Below are positions 48,777 through 58,267 of a stretch of 64,000 bases of DNA, piece after piece. Under the pieces are notes generated by a model. The model searched no databases and was not told the origin of the DNA. It worked only from the letters and a program-made list of their open reading frames with translations. The stretch spans positions 5,937,568 to 6,001,567 of the forward strand of contig JADWOT020000007.1 of assembly GCA_036345935.2 (NCBI GenBank), given 5' to 3'. Numbering within the stretch: position 1 is the first letter of the stretch; each line of letters opens with the position of its first letter. The translations under genes and the position numbers were made by a program. This DNA comes from Taenia hydatigena (taxonomy: Eukaryota; Platyhelminthes; Cestoda; Cyclophyllidea; Taeniidae).

Positions 48777-49047
48777 CTTCTTCAGTAATGCAGAACGCAT
48801 GAGTATACGAGTAAGTGGACAGAAAGTTAGGTGGGTATTCCGATTAGTAAACGGGTGGTATGTCTGACTTGATTGGTGATTTGTGGGTTTTCCGAAACCT
48901 AAAAAGCGGTTTTCCTATAACATTTTGCCGAACTAAGGGCAATTTTACTTACGCCTTCCTCAACATAGCAAAACAATTATTTCAAAATCCTAGTTAGGGT
49001 CGGTAATAATTATTTATTTTGCAGTAGTGTGTTGATTTTGTTTCAAG

Positions 49048-49357
49048 CATAGCCCTCAATCGAGAACCTTGGTTTCATGCTTTTGATGAAATCGTCCGAA
49101 GCCGTCCATATATTTTGGCTGAAGCAATTGGCTGTTGCAACGTAATCGAAGACTTCTTTCGTGAACTTGCGTCGAAAGAGCTTCCTGCTGACGCACAAGC
49201 TCCCATGACCTGTGCGGTTACCACGCCATATCACTGTACAACTCAATTACCATCCACAGTATATCGGTACAATCGCGATTTGCAAGTGTTACACGCTTCT
49301 CCCTCGATTCGTCTTTGGCTGGGCGTGTTTTCGAATACCCCATACTTTTCAAACTAG
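49048..49357 (+). CDS. Hypothetical last exon (weak)
   Basis: Opens after a GATTTTGTTTCAAG acceptor and encodes 102 residues to a stop at 49355-49357, with a balanced, protein-like composition (E-P-W-F-H-A-F-D-E-I-V near its start). I recognise no family. It lies 330 bp upstream of the LTR and might be a decayed gene or transposon piece; length alone does not exclude chance. Confidence 0.2.
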
Positions 49358-49683
49358 TGGAATCAATATGTAAGGACAACAGGTGGCACTGTAGTGGACA
49401 TATGTGAATGGTGTGAAAGGGTGCAGAAGTAGAGATGCGACTGAGGGATTATGACTGTGTCATTTTATACCTTGATTACTCGAATGTTAGAAGTCGGAAA
49501 TGCGGACACTTAATTATCCTAGGTGATATTACTACGCCGGAGCAAGCATTTATTATGACAAGCATGATGTGGCAAATGATGCACCCTTTCCCAAATGTGA
49601 ATTGCATGCAGAAGACGTTCTAGGCCTTGGGTGGTTTACGCTTTTCCTCCTTTTCCAATGTTCTCTGTAGATGACGCAGTTGA

Positions 49684-49909
49684 TGTAACAGGCTACAGAA
49701 CAGATTTATGATCCATTGTAGGTTGTAGTACTTTGTATGTATGAAGTACCGGTTTCGGCCAGAGCCACAGAGGTGGCCGCATTGCCTTAGCTGCGTAAGC
49801 TGGTCTCCGGACCTTGCCGGCAGCTTGTTTTCCTCTGTCCATTGAATATATGTTTTCTACTCTTGCATTCTGCCTTACTTTTCCTTCAAGGGAGCCTCGG
49901 GACGCTACA
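49684..49909 (+). mobile_element. LTR of a retrotransposon or TRIM-like element
   Basis: A 226-bp segment with TG...CA ends (TGTAACAGG ... GCTACA). It is followed after TTGG by TGGTAGCAGA at 49914-49923, an exact complement of the 3' end of initiator tRNA-Met, the usual primer-binding site. Two relatives (34722-34908, 4685-4737) share the sequence. No gag, protease, reverse transcriptase or integrase frame follows, and I found no matching 3' LTR in the next kilobase, so the element is non-autonomous or truncated. Confidence 0.65.
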
Positions 49910-49913
49910 TTGG

Positions 49914-49923
49914 TGGTAGCAGA
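49914..49923 (+). other. Primer-binding site (initiator tRNA-Met)
   Basis: TGGTAGCAGA, ten bases complementary to the conserved 3' terminus of animal initiator tRNA-Met, four bases after the LTR end. Confidence 0.6.
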
Positions 49924-50469
49924 AAGCAATTCCGGCTCTATTAGGTTTTTATTTTGATCTCTTCTGCCTATGGCATGTTGCATTGGTGCGAAGGAAGTAT
50001 ATGCGCTACGGATGAGCCAAGAACGACGTCTGCCTCCAGCATCTACTACAAAAAAGCTATTAACAACTAAAGTGGTGCTAGATATGCACCCCTGAAAACT
50101 TTTGTTATGAAGACTACCCTTTATATACTTGCTTAAGGAAATCGGTGTGCTGACGCACCCTATGGACATGTTGAAAGTCGGCAGAACCACTTATTCTAAA
50201 CTTTGTTTCCAAGCCAAACGAACACCAAGTCAAATGCACTGCCAAGAGGGATCACTGACGTTGGTGTCAAGCATCGCCTCAATCGCGTCGAATGCTGGCG
50301 ACTGGCATGGTTAGCTCGTGGGCACTTCTTGAGGCACTGATCACGATGTGATGGCAGGTGCATGAGGTTACCAAGGGGCGCGTCGGCGACAACACTCGAA
50401 AGAAAAGGAGGGCAATGCACTCTAACGGATGACGCCACTTGATTTTTCGTGAAAATATTGAAGTTGCTT

Positions 50470-50660
50470 AACACCGCCTGGTTTGAATGGACGAAATAAG
50501 TACGTGCTGCTCAAATGTCACATTAGAAATTAGTTACCTTTCATTCACCGGATCGACCGTCGTAGAAACACATTTTCCAAAATGTCGTGTGCACTGTTTC
50601 CATGGCGGCTACTGAGTGGATTGCCTGCTTGTCTAGTAAATGGGACTCCGTGAGTAACGA
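50470..50660 (+). repeat. Dispersed repeat family A, copy 2
   Basis: Counterpart of 11080-11265, same orientation, sharing the CGCCTGGTTT start and the CACTGTTTCCATGG core. It lies 0.6 kb downstream of the LTR and primer-binding site on the same strand, so it may be internal sequence of that element; copy 1 has no LTR beside it that I can see. Confidence 0.6.
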
Positions 50661-52305
50661 CGTATGGTAAATATATGTTGTGAAGTGGTGCGCAAGGCAG
50701 ACTACGTAGAGGGAAAAAAGTACCACCTAGCGTGTCATCCGAAAAACCTTTGTAGTGCAAACTTAAGTAGTGAACGTTTAAATAGACTAGCCTTCCCAAT
50801 GTAAGGCTTCATTAATTTAATGCGCCACTTACAACGCATTTCTAAAACAAACTTAGTAAGCATTTTCACAGCAAGCAGAATTTTGCTCTAGTTACCAAGA
50901 TTCGTAAAGCAAACATCTATAGTACAGCAGTCATATCGGATAATGATGCAGTTTCCGTGGTCGATTGTTATCCATCGCATGGTTTACACAGTTTGAGTTT
51001 TGCTAGATCTGTCTTGAATTTGGTGAAAAGGTTGTAAAAACATCAATTAATTGGTGCCGAATGGAATATTTCGTACATTGGTAAACTCAGGGCAAATAAT
51101 CAGTCGCAACCTATGTTCCAACATGGCTTAACAAAGTAAAATCCATCCTTCGACATTTAGCAAACATTCTATGGGCTGATGCGGTCCCTTGATTTTCTCA
51201 TGCTCTTAAAAGGAGGAAGAGATGGCATCATTCCCACTGCCTTCATCACTCACCTCAGCTTTAAATAGCATTGATATCGTCTACTGGTGTAACATTAGTA
51301 ACACTTAGCTTTAAGGCCTATGGAATCAATGATAATCAAATCCACAATTTGTTGCTACATGTGGTGTGCTCGCCGTCATCTCAAATTGAAACATGCAGAT
51401 GCTGTCCAGGCAGGTCTTGTCATTGTCACTTGGATTCCATGTCCGTTATTTACACCTCCATTAGGGCGAAGGTCATTTCCTCACTTCTGTCGCACCTACT
51501 TAGGAACCCAAGATTACGTTAGGCCATGCATTGCTTCAGACCTACCCTTAGAGATCTGCTCTCTCACTGACCTGCCACGAGCAATTGATAGGGTCAACAC
51601 AGCGGTCTGCCAATTCTAACACGTTTGAGGCTCTACCTTAGAAGCTGCAGCACGGTAGGTGTGCATAAGTCGAATGACTTCTTTCATAACCATGTGATGA
51701 TGTCAAAAATATGCGATGAATGTGAAAGACTTTTAAATTGTGACTGAATATGAGATATTTCGACTAGATCCGGTCAAACCAAATTCTTATCTCATTGCAA
51801 ATGAGGGTTTTTGTTATACTGACCACATCCAATTATTAGCAATATTTACATTCATTATAACGGTACCATAGAGCAGATTGCACACAGAAGAGGTATATAA
51901 AGGCGCACATTCCATAGGTTTGTGGGTCAAAACATCGTTACAGACTAGGCTTTCCTCTTTTCATGCAGCAAGCATGAGCATAAATTAATAAAATTTGCAG
52001 TTCATTGTGCGTGGCCCAATACAGTCTGCAAGGGAACAGAGTTGATCATCAATGAGAGTAGGCAAGTATGCTAAGATACGTATTTGGCATTTAGTAAATG
52101 TAGGCTGCGATTGAAACAAACAGCAACTTTGGTTAACGGGATTTTAAACTGTAGTGATGGGCATGAATGCAACCGTTAATAATATGCTCGGTTTCACGTA
52201 AAGGCTTACTTAAGCATTAGGACCATTCCAGTGATTAAGACCACAGTCATGAAGTAGTGAGGGTAAATTTTGTCAGTTCTGACGATCGCAAAAGTTAACG
52301 CGAAA
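50661..52305. other. Gene-less stretch
   Basis: No supported gene. The 99-codon frame at 51320-51619 (+) has no recognisable domain. Confidence 0.4.
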
Positions 52306-52463
52306 CTATTTACAGTGGTCATGGTGGGATTTGTGACCACGTGAAGCAGTCATCGAAGGAGTTGAAGGCAAATCAGCTATCGCAATGGTCGTGGGCATCT
52401 TGCCATTCGCTTCGATTGTGGAAGTCCTTGTGGACATTTCAGTCGTAGATGGCACACCCTCCT
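52306..52463 (-). CDS. Possible last exon of the minus-strand fibronectin gene (weak)
   Basis: After the donor of the 52.6-kb fibronectin exon, a short frame on the same strand can be entered in phase 1 at a TTGGAAG acceptor. It encodes about 51 Ser/Thr-rich residues ending H-H-D-H-C-K and TAG. It has no K-S-T-Q-T repeats, unlike the tail at 8253-8524. The acceptor lacks a good pyrimidine tract. Confidence 0.25.
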
Positions 52464-52558
52464 CTTCCAACCGAATTAACAAATTCATTCAAATTTTTAA
52501 ATCTCCACCTTCCAACTAAATCCTAAACTGTTATATTAAAAGGTGTAAAAAGACTCAC

Positions 52559-52867
52559 TTCTGCCTAAGCGTGGTGTAGTTACTTCCACTTCGGTGCTGC
52601 AGGGGCTAACAAAGGCGTGTTCGTCCATATCACCCGACACTGTGTATGCACTGACACCCGCTTTGATAGTTCGCCCTGCCTCCAACTTCTCGAAGGTATA
52701 TATTTCGTTTGGGGGAGCAAAGATAACCTGCTGTCAACTATTGTTGACCATCCAGTAGATTTGAGAGTGTTCAATACGTCCGGTGGGTTGGGGTGGCGGA
52801 TACTAGGTCATGTATACTGTGGAAGAGTTGATTGCTTCAAGTTGCACATTCCGGGGAACAGTGGGAC
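52559..52867 (-). pseudogene. Fibronectin III exon, copy 3 of the array (two nonsense codons)
   Basis: 309 bp, phase 1-1, acceptor TTTGTGCAG and donor GTGAGT both intact. It aligns along its length with the 7733 and 53475 exons (V-Q-L-E-A-I-N ... P-P-P-Q-P-T-G-R-I ... Y-T-F-E-K-L). TAG at 52803-52805 replaces the hydrophobic-core Trp of the M-x-W-x-P-P motif and TGA at 52734-52736 replaces a second Trp. Both are one G-to-A change from TGG. Cannot encode a complete domain. Confidence 0.85.
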
Positions 52868-53166
52868 CTGCACAAATGACAATGCATCAATGAGTAATTA
52901 TTTTGAAGGGAAGTGAGGGCGACGAATTGTTATTTTTCAGTGTACACTCACTTGTCTCTATATAAACAAGGATGGAGGTGAAATAAAAGAGCAATGGAGT
53001 GAATGATAAATCTGAGCTGCCGAATTCATCCCAGCGGATAATGAAATAAGGCGAGGAAGTTATTTTGGTAGTAACAGAGGGACACCATGGTTGGCTTTTT
53101 TCTTTGAAACCTATCGAGTGCTAACTAATAGTCTAGCATTCAAAATAGCGGGTAGAGAAGACTCAC

Positions 53167-53475
53167 CTCCTTTAAAGGGTGGAGTAGTTATGTTCCCTTT
53201 GCTACTAGGAAGGCCAATGAGATCACTTTTGTCCTCATCATCAGAACGAGTTTGTGCGCTAACTCTCGCTACAATGGTCTGCCCTGGCCCTAAATTCTTG
53301 AAGGCATAGTTTTGAGTTGGGGGAAGGGTAATAATACCCTGCGGCTTATTGTCGAGACTCCAAGAGACGCAATAATGGACAATAGGTCCGACAAGTCGAG
53401 GCGGCGGACCCCATCTCATGCGCACTGTGTAAGAGTCGATTGCTTCAAGCTGCACATCCTGAGGAGTGGTAGGAT
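53167..53475 (-). CDS. Fibronectin III exon, copy 2 of the array (open)
   Basis: 309 bp, phase 1-1, acceptor CACCTGTGCAG and donor GTGAGT. Fully open. It encodes P-Q-D-V-Q-L-E-A-I-D-S, R-M-R-W-G-P-P-P, Y-A-F-K-N-L and G-P-G-Q-T-I-V-A-R-V-S-A, the full set of fibronectin III landmarks. It is the only undamaged module of the three, and could be functional only if the flanking broken modules are skipped or the gene starts elsewhere. Domain identity is secure; membership in a live gene is not. Confidence 0.75.
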
Positions 53476-53776
53476 CTGCACAGGTGAAAATGCATCAATG
53501 TGTCATTTTGCATGGGAGATTGATGAATGTCTACTTGTTCCAGTGTGCTCCCTCGTGTCTCCACATAAATGAGAATGGGTATAAAATGGCGAAGCGTTAG
53601 AGTGCCGCCATATTGGATGCGTCCTATTCAAAGTTCGTGTCGATTTTATGGCAGGGAATGGTGAGAGTGAGTCTGCATAATTAATTCCGGGACCAGCAAA
53701 TTGATTGGCTGCTTTGAATACATCCAGTAAGTTTCAGGCAATAGTTAGCATTCAATAAACGAGTAGAGCAACTTAC

Positions 53777-54049
53777 CGGCTTTAGAACCTAGTGTAATTG
53801 CTTTCACTCTGCTGCTGGCTGAAGTGTATGCACTAACTTGGGCTATAATAGTTTGTCCTGGCTTTAACTTTTTGAAGGTGTAGTTCTGCATTGGAGGGAG
53901 AATAATTACGTCTTGCCAGCTATTATCGAGGCGCCAAAAGATGCAGTATTTAATAATACGCCCATCAGGCTGAAGCGGTGGATCCCACTTCATGCGCATC
54001 GTGCGAGAGTCGATCGCTTCAAGTTTCACATTTCAGGGAACAGTACGAT
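53777..54049 (-). pseudogene. Fibronectin III exon, copy 1 of the array (early nonsense)
   Basis: 273 bp, phase 1-1, acceptor GCGTGCAG and strong donor GTAAGT. The domain frame (M-K-W-D-P-P, Y-T-F-K-K-L-K-P-G-Q-T) is open, but the sixth codon, where the other copies have CAA, CAG or CGG (P-Q-N-V, P-Q-D-V, P-R-N-V), is TGA at 54033-54035. The C-terminal ~12 codons present in the 309-bp copies are missing. Confidence 0.8.
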
Positions 54050-54165
54050 CTGCACGCATGAAAATGCAACAATATGCCACAAAACACGGGAGGCCAATGA
54101 CTTCTCATTTGTCCTACTGTGCTCTCACGTGTCTCCATGCAAATCGGGTTGGGTGCCCAATGGTC

Positions 54166-57096
54166 AAGTATTAGGCCTAATAAAAAATGTCAACTGCTTG
54201 ATGCATTAAAAGTGTGAAGACATGTGGTTGGGAAGAAGACAGACCTGTGTATACCACTTCACGTACAAATGCGCTAGAAAAGGCTCAAAAATACCATGGT
54301 AATACGAGTTCGTCGATGTGACTGCATGTTACTGATGCTGACACTTTTTCACATGATCAACTCGCATTTCAGCAGTAAGGAAACTTGCTGTTATCCACTC
54401 ATTTTATCATTTAGGGTTTTTGAAGTTTATTTTGAGCTCTAAAAATAACAAGCCATTCTTCGACGCCTCCTAAATTGTGTCAAACCAAGCAAACGGCAAA
54501 GTGTCACAGAAGGGGTCGCTTCTGAATCCCGCCTACGTATGTCTGCGGATTTAGAAACAGACAACCCTTTAAGTTCAAGAACTTTGCCATTTTGTTCATA
54601 CTTCGGCATCCGATTCCAGTTCAGGAAGAACCAACTACGCATACATGTGTAGTTTGACAAAGAATTCTTCTATTCATGTGTTGGACACGAGCTATATTTG
54701 ATAGCACACAACATTCTGTTTTTCTGCAGACTACGTATTGTAACGGCTTCATCAAATTGATTCACCTCATTTGCCGCACGCGCTTTTAACTAAAAGCATT
54801 GGAAAGACCACGAAGAAAATGAACGGTGGCAGAAAAACATTGTAAAATAGGATTGAATCGAGCAAAGCCTACTCGGCGACATTTAGTTGATTTGGCCGTG
54901 ATGAGACGTGAATTATAGCAACGCAATGCGATGCGTCGTAATGGGATGCAATTTAGCAGAAAAAAAAAACACTACCTGCGATTCCCAAATTGGTAAATTG
55001 AGCAAATATAACTGAAGAACTGAATTAAAACTTTTACTGCTTTGGCTTAATAAGTTGGCGCAGTGAATTATGCATCAAACACCATATGTACGGAGTGCTC
55101 ATGGGCATCTGAAGATGGTAATTGCTTCGTATTGTATGCCACTCTAAGGGAAATAAAGGCACTGCTTCATTATCTACCTTCATTTGGCTTCCGTCTTAAA
55201 AACCTCAACATATTGTTGCACCTGAATAGAAGGCTTTCTGACCACTTCAACCCAAAGATCAGCCGAAAAGCCTCATTTGCACTCCAGTAAAGATGAACCC
55301 CCGGCAGTTGGAATCTTTTCTGTGACAGTCGGTTAAGCATGGAATGAATTGCTCCTCTTCGAATTTTTAAGGGATTAACCCCACGTTTGTACAAATGTCT
55401 GCCTTCGCTTCTGAAAGGCAGACGTTTGCGCCGACTTTTGTCCTCCGTTCTTCACGGACTAACCCATATGCAGGAAGTACCTTAATTCAACTGTTCAAAA
55501 AGCATTAAGTTACAATTTTTGGATGCTGATCCGTTTGCTGCCATCAAAATATGTGACTATCCTACTTCATAAAGATTCAGACGGATAAATAGTCCGATCC
55601 AATGTGTGTCCAATCAATGCTTAGCAGATGGATGGTTGGACGTCCGAGGAGCGGATGGGTTAATTTTTGAGTACTGCAAATGAATGCCAAGAGGAAGAAA
55701 TTGTAAAATGTGAAAAATAGCTGTGCATCAATTATGTCCATCCAGACACTTAGTTAGAAAACACTGCATAATTTTGGAGTCGGCAACCCTAACGCTCCCT
55801 TTGTGGACCTCTATTCCTATGCTGCAGGAACAACGCCCATAAGCCATTCTGCGCCAATCATCGAATTTGCGTGCAAGCGATTCTTGTTTGCAATACAAGT
55901 GAATTCGATTTTGTCAACTTTGGCAACAATATAGATGAAAAGAATAATGTGCTGAACACCTTGTTCTTACTTTTGTGCCGCCTAGGTGCATCTAATTCAT
56001 CTGGATTCCGTTTAGCAAGAAGTGCAAGAAGTGTACCGCGTGATCACTTCTGTTAGGTGTGGAAGCATGCTATTCAGGGTAGTAATTCAGTCCCAACAGC
56101 TTTAATTCTACTCGTGCCATATAAACATTCACATTTTGTGTTGCTTATTGACCCACTAAATGACATGCGACAAAGAGTACATTCTAGTTTTATCCCTTTT
56201 ATAACCGCCACTTCTATCCCCCCAGTATCATCCGAATTGCGTTTTACAAGGATTCCTTCGACATGCGCTGTCCTTGCATGACGACGCAACACAACAAACC
56301 ATTCCCACAGCAAGATTTAATAATGCTTTTAAGGTCTGTTCCCCTTTTTAGTTCAATAGTGCATAACCAAAAAGTGTGTGGACTAAGCACTATGGGAACC
56401 GACCAGTACATTGTCATTGCGACTTGCTTACATTACTTAAGACATGCGAACCCAAATTGGAGGCAAAGTGGTGATCAAAAGAAAAATGCTATATAGAGAG
56501 CCTTAATATGCAGATGCACGCATTCGAAATGTGAGCAGTAGGCAGATGCGATTAGTCTAATCTTTGGATGTCCACTTCTGCACCCTCAATCCCAAGGTCA
56601 AGCAGGTGTTATCCTCGCGAAAGGCCTAAGTTCCCCAACTAACAGTGCTAAGCTCTACAGAGGAGATTATCTCCGCAATCACTGTCACGCGAAGCAATTT
56701 TACAAGCATGATCTGTGCGGCTGTTTGATCTACAGAAGTTGATGGTAAAAAGGCCGAGTGTGCATTCACAGAAGTGGGTGTTGCGGTGATGGTTGCAGCA
56801 GTAACAATCTCGATGATGCTAGACTAAGAACTGTGCCGACACGACTAGAAACGGCAGATACGCAGACATTGAAACAAACACTTATCGCACGATCTGGCAA
56901 TGACTCGATTTAGATCATTGCACTTTAAGCCCTCTGTTGACGTCCGTGAATTTGGGGCGTGTACATAAGTGAACCTTCGTCCACCAAAACATGCCACTTG
57001 ATGTAAACCTTTAATAACACTGATGTCCCTCATACCTGATCAGACTAACACAAGTCGGGCTGAAGGGAATTAAAATAAATAAAGTTGTAGAATCTT
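54166..57096. other. Gene-less stretch
   Basis: The 5' exon of the minus-strand fibronectin array would be expected here or beyond; not found. Nothing else supported. Confidence 0.4.
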
Positions 57097-57300
57097 GGAA
57101 CCAAGGAAGAAACCTCTAGTTGCTATTGGTGAAGCACACATTGTACCATCTACGCGTCACCAGAAGTACCGCTTTGACATAAATCGAAGTGTCAATACAC
57201 CTTCACAGCACACATCAAAAAACCAAGGTGTTTCAAACGCTACATTTCATTGTATCAACATTCACAACCTGTAGACAAGTGTGTTGTCAAGTCGATTCCA
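57097..57300 (+). repeat. Dispersed repeat family B, copy 1 (5' flank of the secreted-protein gene)
   Basis: About 200 bp align with 59809-60020 on the same strand. The best block is CACCAGAAGTACC, then ATAAATCGAAGT and ACACC. Copy 1 ends only ~13 bp before the TATA box of the gene at 57357, so it may be duplicated promoter sequence or an insertion. Confidence 0.55.
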
Positions 57301-57312
57301 CACATTCTGCGA

Positions 57313-57320
57313 TATAAATT
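57313..57320 (+). promoter_or_regulatory. TATA box of the small secreted-protein gene
   Basis: TATAAATT begins 44 bp before the ATG at 57357, implying a 5' leader of only ~15 bases. Confidence 0.45.
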
Positions 57321-57356
57321 AATCGGAATTACTCTCGCTATTCAATTCACATACCA

Positions 57357-58139
57357 ATGCAAACGAGGTTCGTAAATGCATTCCTCCTGCTCACCTTCCA
57401 AATGCTTGGTAAGATTATTTCTTTTACCCATTCACTTCTATTCAACTCTATGATGTATCAACTGTAAAATCTAGGAGAGTTCGTAGACATTCACAAAGCG
57501 ATTGTGCCGCTTCTCCATTGGGACCTCACAAACGCATAACTTGAGGTTTTAACATAGCTTGTGTGGTTGTAGCTGTGGAATTGTAATGCTGTGGAGACAT
57601 GTCGTTCTGTGGTAGTCGTATACACAGTCATCTAAGAACCATCGCCTTTTCGTGAACACAGAGCACCCTAGTCTCTACATCAGAAGGGGAGCAAGCGCTG
57701 ATTAGATGATTATTTCTTACAATCCACAACAGCAAAGTTAAAATAATGACTTGTGACCTAACACAAGCTATGCAATTAAGTGTTTGAACGTGCATTTACA
57801 ATGTTTCAAAGACTCTTAAAGTCAGCCTCAATTAAAGTATTCCAAATTTATCTGTCTACTTTAAACGGCGCTTTATGATGATATACATCTCCCACTAATC
57901 ATTGCAAACAACTTACTGTCTTAATGCCAACTGTTCATTTAATTATCACCACTTTGTCTCTTATAGACGTAACACGATGCTGTTATTCGAATTCGGGTAC
58001 GTGTCGTGTTTACCTTGAGGAATGTGACAAGCGATTACAAAATTTTTGTGAGGGGATGGTGTGTCGCAAGTACGAAACAGACTTCCCTATTCCTGACTAC
58101 CTGGGTCGATGTTATTTTCCTAAAAAGTACAAAGGTTGA
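57357..58139 (+). CDS. Small secreted cysteine-rich protein (74 residues, two exons)
   Basis: Exon 1 (57357-57408) encodes 17 residues, M-Q-T-R-F-V-N-A then a hydrophobic F-L-L-L-T-F core, a plausible signal peptide, and ends at donor GTAAGA in phase 1. After a 557-bp intron ending TTTGTCTCTTATAG, exon 2 (57967-58139) continues in phase 1 with 56 residues and TGA. The predicted mature part is about 55-57 residues with seven cysteines (22, 23, 30, 37, 45, 50, 66) starting with a C-C pair. The odd number would leave one free for a dimer. A TATA box and an AATAAA flank the model. Signal peptide in its own short exon followed by a mature-domain exon is the build of many parasite secreted-antigen genes. 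I recognise no family; the C-C and C-R-V-Y-L-E-E-C pattern only faintly recalls Notch-ligand N-terminal modules. Confidence 0.6.
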
Positions 58140-58261
58140 TTTACGTGTTTCTGTTCCCCCATTATTCTCCACTCTGTCCCTCCCTCTCTACTTATCTCCC
58201 ACATTTTCCAGCTTCACTCATTTAGTGGTAAAAAGCCCTTTTCCTATCTCCGCATTTTTGC

Positions 58262-58267
58262 AATAAA
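58262..58267 (+). terminator. Polyadenylation signal of the secreted-protein gene
   Basis: AATAAA, 123 bases after the TGA, at a normal distance for a compact 3' untranslated region. Confidence 0.45.

Larger units (their letters stand above)
52559..54165 (-). repeat. Tandem ~0.6-kb repeat of fibronectin exon plus flanking intron
   Basis: Exon starts at 54049, 53475 and 52867 are 574 and 608 bp apart. The upstream intron flanks also match: each has a GATGCATTTTCA-like run before the acceptor and, further 5', a TGTGCTC.C.CGTGTCTCCA-like block (near 54115 and 53550, weaker near 52945). The unit of duplication is therefore exon plus intron. Confidence 0.8.

Noticed and set aside
49693..50190. 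165-codon minus-strand frame, longest open frame in the window
   Set aside because: It runs antisense through the LTR and primer-binding site; explained by the repeat, no protein family.
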